Below, one piece after another: positions 41,661-53,245 of a stretch of DNA of 64,000 nt. Every line of letters starts with the position of its first letter. Within the stretch, counting starts at the first letter, position 1. The translations under genes and the position numbers were made by a program. The notes beneath the pieces are model-generated. The model was not told the origin of the DNA, ran no database searches, and was given only the letters and a program-made list of their open reading frames with translations. The stretch is from positions 1-64,000 of the forward strand of contig QNGE01003793.1 in assembly GCA_008508345.1 (NCBI GenBank). Reading direction: 5' to 3'. Source of the stretch: Paragonimus westermani (lineage: Eukaryota; Platyhelminthes; Trematoda; Plagiorchiida; Troglotrematidae).

Positions 41661-44130
41661 CTGAAAACAGCACTTTTTACGAAGTAACTAGACGATACTA
41701 TATGTGAATTCCTAGGTAGCCCATTTACCATGGCCAACACGGCACATTCTAATCTCAACGACACGAAAGGGGCACTGGGTTGTCGCACAGATAGAGCAGT
41801 TCACAACAGCATTCATAGAAAGGGGAATTAGAATGGACTGTATATGCACTTTTTCAGTTGCGTCTCTCTCAGACAGAAAAGTAACCGTATTCATACGTTG
41901 ATGCAGAAGGCCTTCGAAATGTGTATCGGTAACAAGACGAAACAAGTGACATTTTTACGGTGAAAGTTGACAAAAAACGTCAGTCCCATAAAACATATAG
42001 ACAGACGCATGAATCTGATAGTTCCCAAAGCCAAGCTCCCGTCATTCGAGAAGAGGTTGGCTCATAAGGGACATACACCGACCGAGTCTATGAGTCGTTG
42101 AATAAATAACGACATCACTACGAAATTCGACAAGATCCAACCCGGTCCAACTCACACATGTGCCGTTTAAATGTGAGACTTTCCTCTGTGACCACTATGG
42201 TTATCTCGGCTGCACAGACAGGCACATTTCTCCGAGGGTGCCTCAAAATCACAAGACGAGGCAAAACCTAAGGTGTCGATGTTTATCGTGTAGTTACAGT
42301 AACTTTATCCACAAACAATAATGGTGATGACAAAAACGGAGGTGTAAGCATCCATCACAAACACTGATCAACGTATTGGGCCTACAAAGTAGTCGCCAAT
42401 AGAGCACTTATCGCCCAGACCGAATGATCTACCAAAGGCGAAAATATCTAAACATTTAACCTACCAGACCCAAAGAAATACATCAAACAAGACGCGAAGA
42501 TCCACAAAAAGTTGCCGCAAAACGACCATGAAACCACGAAATAAATCATCACAAGTTTCGCAAAAACACACAACTCAGGCGACATCTTCATAAACAACGA
42601 GCAACATACTTTTGCAGGCTAATTCATTAAAATAAAGGTCAGGCGGAGAGTATGCATAAGGAGCGTCATTTCGTCTCTTTAAAAAACACGAACTCCAGGA
42701 ACAACTGACACGAAGCTGCTAATTAGTTCCGTCTGGAGAATAAAACCGTCCACATCTTACACAGTCAAATTTGGTTACGCCTTGAAAGACAGGTTTTATG
42801 ACGCTTGCAACAGGCTGGTGATCAGCAAAAAGAACAGTAAAAAAACATTTAGAATAGTATGGATCGTGAAAATAAGCATAAGAGGAAGTATTTAAAAAAC
42901 GCAACTGAACACAGACCCTTGAAACACCCAAGAAAGGTGAGTTGAAATAAGCATTAAGTAGATTAACTACGCCTAAGTAGCTGCACAATGAATTTGCGAC
43001 AGCCGCAACATCGTTTAAGAATAAAGAGGGTCATGACCTGTTTACAACAAACAGGGATGGCATGGCGCTGTGGACTTGCAGACTGAAACGTAACTTGCGC
43101 ACAGTGCAAGGTCATTTGTCGTCGGTGTCAACAACAGCGTGTTTAGAAACTTTCGATCAATAACAAACGACATTCACACACACCGAGATTGAATATGACA
43201 GATTTCAAGGCAAATGTTTGATCATACCAAAGTCACACCACTGTCTGAGTACGAAAAACAGCGGTTGGTTTTTCAGTTTATGAATGTGAAATACTGCCCA
43301 TGGAGTAATTAGTAAGCAAAAAATTGAAGCTCTTGTTGGCCAAGGGCACGTCACAAGTCGACTGAAAATTTTGTGGATCATCCGTCGTGTCATAAAAGCG
43401 ACAAGAATTCTAGCACACCGTACACTTCGAAAGTCTGGGTCATCGATCGCGGCCTTGGAAACCCCCAAAAAAATCTTTGATGATTACGTCGCCGATCAGG
43501 TAAACAGCTCACCTGATATCCATAAAACAAATCGATCTCAGCAAGAGATCCGACGGTGTAACGGAAGAATGTAAATGGAACGATATATTTCCTAAACCAC
43601 TGATACAGAACGTTTTCCAGAGCCAGTGGCTCAACAGCACAAACGGACACATGCATGTACGAATGCTTGAGAGACAGGGTGGTGAGGAAGATAAGGAAAT
43701 CAGTGAGCACATATATATGATAGGACGAAAACAACACGAGGCATCAAACGTATCCATGGGGACTGGGAGAGTTAAAGGAGGAGGATGGAGAGGGAGAAAT
43801 TGCACTGATACACCGAGATCCGAAACACAAAAGCAAATGATACCTACATTTCGCCACACAGGGCAGCCCACTCAGCGAAGGGTGTCCCTCACGTGGTGAG
43901 CTTTAGAGTCAGTGCCTTCACACCCACGGCAACAAGTCATACACTGGCCAACAGAATGTCGTTTCTAGCCCAACCCATTGTTGGTAAACAAGGCAGGTGA
44001 TGAGTTGCCATTCGTATGATGTGGCCAAATCAACAAAGCATGTGAGACGAGATCACTATGCTCAAGGATCCACACTATCTATCCCTTCTGAAGACACGTC
44101 AGGAAACAGCCACCATTAAGGCGGCGTTCT
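41661..44130. other. No gene recognised; expected HOOK 5' region
   Basis: The HOOK promoter and first exon should lie here or further right, but I cannot place them. ORFs at 43,205-43,574 (both strands) are unassigned. Confidence 0.4.
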
Positions 44131-44800
44131 CAATACATGCCGTTAATGCTTCGGAGACACCAATGGTCGGAGACGGACATATTGTGAATATTTTCCACCT
44201 GAATGGAACGAGTTTCGGAGCCGCACAGTCGGAATGCCCCTACGGTGGCAATGTACACTCGACGTTTCAAATAAAGGTTGTGGTCAAGCCAGCAGTACAA
44301 GCGGTATAAACTGGCAAATACCACCTCAGCCTTAGCTACACGACTTGTGATCTCACCGGACAGTCTGTCAGAGCTGACGCAGCTAACAAATTACATAAAC
44401 TGCCAATCTTGGTAAAGCAAGCCACGTTAAACTGATGAGCTGAGGCCTCTAGTCTGTGTAACATGTTCTCAGATCCCTGTGCGCTGTCGCAGATTGGGAT
44501 GATGTCGTCTGCATACTCGACACGTGGAAGTCGAGCGCCTGGGAGCGGATCCACACCATTATATACACAGTCTGTCAGGGCACAATCTAAGACTTCGTCT
44601 ACTGTAAATTTGGACAGGGAGATGGAGACCCGACAACTTTGTTGGTGATATGCTGCGATGGGTTCTAATTCTGTCTAAGGTCTGATGATAGGTCGCTTTC
44701 AGGATATTCACGTACTTCTTAGGTACACCACTCTTGGTATACAGTACCAGAGGTTAGCTCTATCAACCGAGCTAACGTACTTTCTGATAACTGAAAAGAC
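44130..44800 (-). pseudogene. RTE-like reverse transcriptase fragment
   Basis: On the minus strand: GVPKKYVNILKATYHQT near 44,720, VDPLPGARLPRVEYADDIIP near 44,500-44,555 (YADD intact), SENMLHRLEASAHQF, and RRVYIATVGAFRLCGSETRS then IQVENI near 44,190-44,255. It is of the same type as the RT in the duplicated block (which has GVQNMLHRL and RVYIATVGALLLYGSQTWSI), but far diverged from it. Frames are broken. Confidence 0.8.
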
Positions 44801-45460
44801 CACTAACGATCTTCTGCATGAAAAGCTGACTTTAACCGTTTGAACTCAAGGTGCTTGGAAAGCCGTTCGTGCTTTCAGCGGCCAGTGATCACCACGTCGA
44901 TTGATATGTCTTCAGCACGATTCACCCACGGATGGCGAAAACAGGAAGCCAACACATCATAGACAGCAGGCCAGACGGACTGCACGCTGTCCAGAGTCCC
45001 ATGTGTCACTCGCTAATGGATTCACGTCGAACGATAAGAACCTATGACGCCCGTCTTGAAGGATGGGGACAACCTGATTAAATGTTTGCGGTAGTCCGCT
45101 CAGAAATGGATACATGTTATGAATTTCGATATCACACTGATGTAAGCTTTATTGGATGATTTTTCCGTGTGTTCCGCTATCCGGTAATGATTATCTCACC
45201 GCTGAGTCGAGATTTCACACAGCAGGTTAAATTCTCCTTGTTGGTTGGTTAGTGACAGCATTTGAAAGAAAGAGCTAACGGGAACCGACAAAGAGCTCAT
45301 TGTACGGACTACATCGAATGTGAACTTGTGGAATACGTGTGACGAACGCAAGTACCGCCAACCGGATAGATGAAGCTAACCACTAAGACACTGATGCGTC
45401 TAAAGTGACGGTTTCTCAAAACGACATTCTCAGTGAAAGACAATCAGTCCGCGGGTGGTC
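44800..45460. other. No gene recognised
   Basis: One short stretch at about 44,965-45,000 (cagacggactgcacgctgtccagagtccc) resembles 57,510-57,540, so a dispersed repeat is present. Otherwise nothing is visible. Confidence 0.35.
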
Positions 45461-45632
45461 AGTCAAGTCAATTTCAAACAGTACTCAAGCACCCACTTGA
45501 ACAATGGGTTTGTACGGGCTAACAAGGTGGGGGATTGGCAAAGGCAGCTCCAAAACCAGAACGGAACGTTTCGTTGGAGCGCGGGGTGGGTTGTGCAAGC
45601 TAATTCCAATAGTTCCAGCTGTGGATCGACAC
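45461..45632 (+). repeat. Inverted repeat arm 1 of a Penelope-like element
   Basis: About 170 bases (from agtcaagt-a through ccagctgtggatcga) that recur inverted at 46,561-46,735, roughly 85 percent identical by eye. The arms bracket a Penelope RT. Confidence 0.75.
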
Positions 45633-45639
45633 AAGGATA

Positions 45640-46180
45640 GTGCCACAACGATCTCGTCTTTGGGTACACTGTTTACAGATATTTTTATAGCAAAATTTGA
45701 AAGCAAACAGCTGAGTTCAGCGGTAAGTTGATGCAATTTTTGTAAGAAGTGGGTTGAAGATATTCTTTTGCGGGCTCGGTAACAACATACGTCCGACCGA
45801 CATATTGGTCAGATCCAACTCCGTACACCAACGTTTGCAGTTTCCGTTAGAGACCAAAACGAATAGCCAATACGCCTTTTTAGATGTACGTTTACGTCAC
45901 CGGACTGATGGATCAATTCAGTGCGCGATACACGGAAGGGGTACTAGAAACAGCCAGTACATTCGTTTCAATAGTTTTGTACCATTCGCACTGAAAAGAA
46001 ACCTAATCAGCTACTTGACCGGCAAAACCGTAAGAAGTTGCACGGGTGATACTACTACTGAGGAACTGCCGTCTTTAAGTACACTGTTAATGCGAAATGA
46101 CTGCTCAGAAAGATACACAGACATAGCCATGCAACAGCGAAATGAAAAAACAGCAGAAAAGATAACTGTACACATCTGAT
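45640..46180 (+). pseudogene. Penelope-like reverse transcriptase fragment
   Basis: The plus strand reads SLGTLFTDIFIAKFESKQLS (the SPLGPLLANIFM-type motif), then KWVEDILL at the YVDD position with the first catalytic Asp changed to Glu, SNSVHQRLQFPLETKTNSQY, AFLDVRLRHRTDGSIQCAIH and YIRFNSFVPFALKRNLISYL. This order is specific to Penelope-like RTs. A stop and frameshift at 45,729-45,760 break it and no endonuclease follows. Confidence 0.8.
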
Positions 46181-46560
46181 TGCCCTCCAATTGCGATGCG
46201 CTAGCCGAAACTACCATGCGTAGGTTCACAAGTGCAGTTATTACAGCATTTTGAGCTGCTAAATTGCGTCTACGTCCAATCCGGTCTTGTGTCCACGCTT
46301 GAAAGATAAAATGCTTGGTTCTGTAACCTCTTTTTGTGTGTACTCATTCGTTTGTTCCTATGGGACAAGTTGTGTTGACCGCACGATTACCTGAACGGGT
46401 CCGTGAACACCACCCAGCTTAGCCCAACAGTGGAATGACGGAATCTGTCAACAGTGCCATAGTACCACACCCAGTGGGTCCCAATCACTGTCAATGTAAC
46501 CCACGCATTTGGCCCAATCCACCGAGCTAAAGCGACACAGTCGAGAGCAGAGACGCAGGA

Positions 46561-46735
46561 TCCTGTCTACAGCTGGAGCTTTTGGAATTAGCTTGCACAA
46601 CCCACCCTGCGCTTCAACGAAACGTTCCGTTCTGGCTTTAAAGCTGCCTTTGCCAATCCCCCACCCTGCTAGCCTGTACAAACCCACTGTTCAAGCGGGT
46701 GCTTGATTACTGTCTGACAGTAACTTGACTAGCCT
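46561..46735 (-). repeat. Inverted repeat arm 2
   Basis: The reverse complement matches 45,461-45,632, including tcaagcacccgcttgaacagtgggtttgtac and ggtgggggattggcaaaggcagc. It suggests inverted Penelope copies or an inverted terminal arrangement. Confidence 0.75.
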
Positions 46736-47960
46736 CATTAACCACCCATTCTCTGTTTACCCAATTAATGATTCTCCTATGAAATTTCTGACATAAATGT
46801 GGTCATGATTCCTTACGATATGAACGGTGAGAATGAAAAAGAAGAATGCACATTCTGATCCAATAACCAAGTGTTCAACTGCAAATTAGCTCAGCAGCTT
46901 TGTACAAGCCATCGGTTGATCCAACGCATAATAAATCACTAACGATTTTATCCGCGTAACATTTTCTACGTGATTACTCTGGGAAAGGACAAGTGGAGCA
47001 CTTTGTGCAATATAATATCGTACACACAAAAACCAGATATACTACTTCTATGGAAACCGCACACAACACCGAAGGCATACCACCGCTTCAAATACACATG
47101 TTTATTTGGTAGGGGATGCACAACATCACATTATTGAAGACGTACTTCTTTGATGGCATGATAAATCCTGCAAGGGAAATGGGGTTAATCTCGGGATTTG
47201 TTCACTGATCCCCTTAGACGTTTGATTTTGAACGACGAAGTCGAATCCACTTCATCAGGATGATGACTCATACCATTATATTGAAGATGTTCACTTGTGG
47301 AAGTCATTCCTCCACAAGATACCGGATTGGATAGACCGGCTGAGTGACCACCACAGTCATATGATTTACCTCAGCTAGATTTTCCACGAGATAAGATTAA
47401 GTGTACGTTTCACGGCCCGTAATCTCACCCCAAAAACGAACCAAAGAAAAATGTAATAACATATTGACAGAAAATCCTCAATGAACAATCCGAAAACGTC
47501 CAACGCAGCATGATGCGACGAATTTGGAATGCATGAAAGAAGAGAGACGCAGGCTTGAGCAAGTGTTTTAGCCATGCTTTTTTGATAATGCAAAGCAGCC
47601 TCCCTGAACGCAGCATAAGGTAGCTAACCGCTTTTCATAAACTAACCTTTTGAGTAAGCACGGTGGGGTTAGTAACAGACTCTTCATAACAACCAAACAT
47701 AAACGCGCACTGATGAACAAGCTTTCCACAATAGCAAAAAAACAAAGCAATCCGAAACATTCATCCGCTTCAGGAAAGCACGCAACAAATTGAGTTGATT
47801 TACACGTAAACTATAAACCAGTAGAGGTAACTCGTTCGAGTTAGAAGGCTAGTAAATACGTAAAGAATCCCGAAGACTTGAAGCAGGTTTTCACAAGTGT
47901 TCAGGAGTTACAACCCGGCATATTTGGACACTGATTACCGCTAGTAGTGACACATCACTG
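46736..47960. other. No gene recognised
   Basis: Only short ORFs without recognisable domains, on both strands. Confidence 0.45.
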
Positions 47961-47969
47961 TATGCCCAT

Positions 47970-49300
47970 TCAAAAACAACAACAACAACTGTTTCGGGTG
48001 TTTGTCACATCTGATGGTGTTCGTCAGCGCTGCCCAATCTTCCCTTTCCTGTTCACTTATGTCGTGGACGACATTGTGGAAGGTGCGCTTCGCGATTCCA
48101 GTGAGGTCGGTGTTAATCTTCTTCCAGGCGCAAGTTTGACCGACATGGAGCATGCGGATGACGTTGTTTTAATTAACTCCTCATGTAGACCAAGATAAGT
48201 GTCCGGGATGGTTTGCACGAAATGCGTTTCGCACCACGACAGTGCAAAGTGTCGCATGAGGGCTAGGAACTTCAAAATTCTACCACTTGGGACTGTCGTT
48301 TCTTTCATATACCTCGGTGGCACTTTCTCGCCAGCGTAGTCAGTTTCGACTGGACCGATTTCTTGATTGAAGAAGGCTCAGCCAATCAGTGTTCGCACAC
48401 AAACTTCTATTGACGAAATTGTGGTCAAACTGGCGCCAACCACTCATAGACGACGACCAGCTGCTGTTGAACGCATCTGTTGCCAACAGGCGAGTCGCTA
48501 GGTCGTGGAACAACACAGCAACACGTTGACCAATCAATAGACGAGAACACCTGTCGCCTGATAGCCATCGTAAATACTGTTGCTCCTCTATGAAAAGGTG
48601 ATGTTTTCAATCAATTGAAACTGCTTAGTGCTGCTCAGACCTCCGTTCTGACTTCCCCCGGACTGGGTAGCCCAGTATGTGACAGTCAGCCTGTAACATT
48701 GCTGATGGGACATTAGTGGTATGAGTTGGCGTTGCTGTTAGATTGTGTCTTGTGTGGAGCCGAGAAGACGTCCAGTTAGTGCTGAAAGGAAGGGTATACA
48801 ATGCTTATGTGCGTTGTGTTGCTCTGTGGCTCAGAAACGCAGCCCATTCGAAAATACGAACAAACTGGATGTGTCTGACCATCGTTGTCTCCGCTAATTG
48901 ACCCACATTAAGTGGAGTGATCGCGTTCGTTCGTTAGCATGTATTCGAGGACGATCGAGATGCGCGAACAGTTGGTCAACCATTCACGTTGCGCACCTTG
49001 CGATGATTGGGTCATGTACCCTGCATAGCAGCTGAGCGTTTGCACTACTGCGCAGAATTTAATGAGTTTGGCAAAACCTTGTGTTGTTCAAATAGCAACG
49101 TGGTCACGAAATATGAAGATCCTCACTGCTCAATACAGCGAAGTAGGTAAGTATCGCCTACCTGACTGGGGTCCTCGTGATCATTCAGGTCGGTGGCTAG
49201 GAATGTTATCCTGGATGGCAGTGCGCCGCACTCAATGGCCTACCCACATTTATACCTTTAGTAATTCTTCCACTTGGCCCCCTTTTGATGATTTTTAGCC
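47970..49300 (+). pseudogene. RTE-like reverse transcriptase, palm to tail
   Basis: The plus strand reads SDGVRQRCPIFPFLFTYVVD, IVEGALRDSSEVGVNLLPGA and SLTDMEHADDVVLINSSCRP, then CTKCVSHHDSAKCRMRA and VVSFIYLGGTF. A second part at 48,780-49,000 gives LKGRVYNAYVRCVAL, and 49,150-49,290 is a tail with DHSGRWLGMLSWMAVRRTQW. It is closely similar to the minus-strand copy at 21,484-22,240, so both belong to one family. Several stops are present. Confidence 0.85.
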
Positions 49301-49539
49301 TTTGCAGTAACCTCTTCTTCCCAACATTCCACTTCACCGTTGAGATAAGCGGCGAGAGCCACAACACCTCCTGATTAGCATTATGACTGTTGCAGTGATA
49401 ACGATGGTGGTTCACATATTGGGCTGGAATCAGACAAGCACGTTCCGCCGACCGCGGTCCATTGTCGTTTGGAAATCGGATACGGTTAGAATGTTAGTTG
49501 ATGTACAGCTATGAACACATTCGCAATTTGAGGAAGGTG

Positions 49540-49860
49540 TGAAACCAAGGTTACGGGAGATTGCCATCGGGTCCCGTGTGGCTGCCATGCCTGCCGTTGA
49601 CCGCACGTCACCTGTCTACCCGTGCACGCGTGTGTGTTCCTCTTTCTCTCACCCCGGCCCCTAATGATCCAATCGTGTTACCCACACAATCGATTGGGTG
49701 ACTGCTTCTCCTATCTACGTCACATCATTATTATGATGTCATTCACTCGTGTTCGATAAAGCTACGCGTTGTTGCCGTCAAGTGTTCTCATTCTACTCTT
49801 GGTCGACTACGTGTCAGGGCTCACAGTTTAACGTGGTTCTAATTTATAACATTTGGCGAA
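49540..49860 (+). repeat. LTR-like sequence followed by a primer-like site
   Basis: Bases 49,804-49,851 (cgactacgtgtcagggctca...taacat) recur at 50,167-50,214. The first copy is followed by ttggcgaacgggaatt, which resembles the sequence after the LTR in some gypsy elements. No gag or pol is seen downstream, so this may be a solo LTR or a remnant. Confidence 0.4.
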
Positions 49861-50166
49861 CGGGAATTAAACAGTTTATCAGAAAGCCATGAATATTTGA
49901 TCCACAACTCTAGATTACTTTTGGAAGGACGCTGGNCACTAATGCTTAACTGCCACACAACCATGAAGAAACAGCAAACCCTATATAGAAAGAGAGAAGG
50001 AAAAAGAAGGGGACGGGAAGGGACCTAACTACTGAAAATGACTACGTCCATATTCAAACATTCAGCATCCAGATGCCTACACCTTGCAAACAACACAACC
50101 GAGCTGCAGCGTGCTATTCCTCATTGTCGTTATAATGAAGTTGCAGAAGTTGAAGAAGCTCTGGGC

Positions 50167-50214
50167 CGACTACGTGTCAAGGCTCCTCGTTTAACGTGGT
50201 TCTAAATTGTAACA
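50167..50214 (+). repeat. Second copy of the 48-base LTR-like end
   Basis: Matches 49,804-49,851 with a few changes (cgactacgtgtcaaggctcctcgtttaacg...). It is 363 bases downstream in the same orientation. Confidence 0.55.
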
Positions 50215-52039
50215 TCCCGTAACAATGGAATGGAGACACGTAACAGTAATATTGAAGCATCTTACTGTGCAAAATGTGTAGTGTAGCCCCCAAAGAACAC
50301 AGTGTACAGATCAGTTTTACTAGCGTGAGTAGCACAGTCGGCGTGAGTTTGTCAGTCTGGTGTGGGCAACCTATTACATATTTAAACACATCGGAATAAA
50401 ATGAAGAAATGCTTTCTTCAATGCCTCTTCGGTTGTCGCCGTTCTCAGCACAGACGAATGTTGTATTCTACAGAACGAACCAGTTTCAAAGAACCGGATT
50501 CCAAGGTATTAATATGACTCACTGGTTTCCACTTCTTGAACTTATCGCACTTACACCATAAACGCGATCCTGCAAAATCCAACGCAAGCAACCCTGTCTC
50601 ATCGATGCCCTTAGTGGTTCAGCATGCTATGGAAGTGAAGAAGTGATGAAAAGCGCCCACCTGTGTGCACATAGTTGTTACAGAATTACGAATTCCACAG
50701 CATTTTATCCACTACAACGCAGACGTAAGTATGTACCTTCAGATTGCACCAAATGTTGATAGGGATAGACATTCATGTTCAAGTGAGGAGCGCGACAGTG
50801 ATCGAAGAAAAGAACATTGATTTCCTTCCGTTAATTTCACCAAGTAATCTATAAGCATCATTGAAGACAGTTTTATTCACGATCACCTTTATCTGCAACA
50901 GTTGAGCATCAGTGAAAACCGCTGATGTCTCTGGCGATGATCATGTCAGTGATAAAACTCGCGTGTAACACAAGTCCAGGTAGTCTGCACCTAACTGTCA
51001 TAACATGAACGTTACATGCACTTGGAAATAAAACTGACGTCATCAAAAGAAAGTCTGAAATGAAATAGTACGTTACCGAAATTATCAGCTTTAACCAAAT
51101 GGGTCCAGAGTAACAAACAAATCGCGGGACAAGGGTTAGAGGAAATTCGAATAATCTAAAAGAACTTGCCATACAAACTTTAACACTGTGCACAAAACAA
51201 ACATCAACGCATCGGACGGAATAAAAAAGATCACAATTGTGTACAACGTGTGTATCATAGGTAAATAAAGTGTAACTCTGTCACTATCTGTCACTATCAA
51301 GAAAACGACACCAACAAAGCGAAAATCTTAGTTCAATCAACACACGTAGATCAACTCTGGCCGCCGAAAGTGTTGTCCGATTTGACACTGTTTAACATAA
51401 CAGTTGCAAACATCAAAAGATTCCAATCATCACACCATTATTATTCTCGTCTGTCGCACCATCACCACCACCATCCTTCTCTTCTTTATCATCATGTATG
51501 AACTCGAGCATCATACTAATCATTTACAGTCCTGAGTCGTACCCGAGAGTACAACGGTTCGGATTGTGGCAGGTCTACGAAGTTTCAGAGCAATAAATAA
51601 GTACTTGTGGCGAACAAAATTAAGAGAATGAAAATGAACAAAAATAATCAGATTTCGCGAGACAGAACAGTCGACAAGTATGCCAATACAGGCTCGGCAC
51701 TGGTTGCGACACAATATCATGAAACAGTGATATGGACGGTCACAAACCTTTCAGCCAGGTAAATAGCACCTACTAACCTTGCTCAACGGAACGCTAAAGG
51801 TTTGCATAGCCCATGACCATGTCATCGTCTGGCTGCTTGTAGTTACTTCAAACTGTTAGCAGCCACATAAAACAACAGGTGGTGTGGTAGAGGCTCCGTC
51901 AGCATACGGAGTGCACGGTTAAACTAGCGAAGACTGTGCATTTTCACCACCATGGTCATCGGTCGCAAACTTACATACTTCCCAAATGCTCGCCGACGGA
52001 CTGTCACTTTTCTCACGAACTCAGCTCATTTGATACAGG
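50215..52039. other. No gene recognised
   Basis: A minus frame at 50,909-51,193 is open but matches nothing. A 10-base unit (ctgtcactat) is doubled near 51,280. Confidence 0.45.
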
Positions 52040-53245
52040 CTAACTGGCAAAGACAACTATTATCAAATACCGAGTCTGTGTGCATCTTCTGTAAAAAAAA
52101 AAGAGCCAGATCTCTGATCCATAGAGCGAAGTCAAACACACGTAAGCAATGTAAACTCTACCTTTGATCGATGGATGGGCGCCTTTGTGACGCCACAGGC
52201 ACCTCATCAGCAACAGCACAAGCCGACGAGAAATCACTACCCAGGTAGTCGAAGTCAACGGGTCTCCGGCGCCCTGCTTGTACTACCAAGGAAAACTTCG
52301 ATGCAAACCCAATATTTATACTATGAGGATGCGAAATGTGTGTCATACAGACCAGCCGTATCACGTAACCGATTCAGCACAGTCCGCATGCTCTTTTCAG
52401 AGGAACTCAGTAAGGTACTGTCATCCGAGCACTCAGTATCAATCAGCTTACTACTTCGTGGAAGTTCCACATCGAGATTCTCGGAACCTGTGAGTGCTCC
52501 ATCCACAGTATTGTCCACCACAAAACTGAGAAGAAAGGGGTAGATAGAACGCCTCTAACAAACGCCACTTGACATGGAGAACGATCCTGATAGTTGTCGG
52601 TCAATATACACTGCACTCAAAACAGGCAGGCAGCGAATTCAACAGGTTAGCATACTTCATTAGAACTGCCCTGAGTTGGAAACAGACCCAAATTGCGCGT
52701 CGGACAACCGAGATAAAGCAGACTTCAGTTCTGAAAATATAACTAGTGTTGGCTGACAACAGGAATGCGGACGCTCCTGTGCCTGTCTCAAGGTAAAGAT
52801 ATGGTCGGTACACCAGCGGTCAGGACAGAAAATTGCCGGTTTTCCCCTTATATGCTCCTACGTACGTTTCAAAATCCACTGCATTATGAAACCCGTGAAC
52901 AGCTTGGTTACGACAGAGACAATGCACGTGATTGTCACAGATTGAAAACTGGAGTGGCTGCCGGTAAGCAACAGTCACGAGGCATCTCTTCAGTCTTCCA
53001 TATGGAACCGAGGAGTGTGGTCAGTTCAAACAACTATCCTTCGTGGCCAGCTTCGAAACGTGCGGAATAAAGAACTGGACTTGGGGCTTCATTACGAGTC
53101 GATAATGTAAGCCTCACATCCACTTCCGTCCCCCGAACGATCTCCATCACAGGTGAATGAGCTGACTCAGACCAGTGAGGTGGCTCTTGAAGCGCTCGGC
53201 CATCTGTCAAGTCGAGGTGATAAGCTTCAAATTCGCCAGCCATCT
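52040..53245 (-). pseudogene. RTE-like reverse transcriptase
   Basis: From high to low coordinates the minus strand gives RNEAPSPVLYSARFEAG (KAPGPDGLPPALFK motif), LLGSIWKTEEMPRD, CTDHIFTLRQAQERPHS at about 52,760-52,810, FLLSFVVDNTVDGALTGSEN, LIDTECSDDSTLLSSSEKSM (YADD as CSDD), FDYLGSDFSSACAVADEV and IKGRVYIAYVCLTSLYGSEI. Full motif order of an RTE-like RT is present. The frame shifts many times. It may be the 3' half of the endonuclease fragment at 55,612-56,940. Confidence 0.85.

Noticed and set aside
43205..43574. Host exon on either strand
   Set aside because: Open frames exist on both strands, but I see no domain, no clear splice sites and no link to neighbours.
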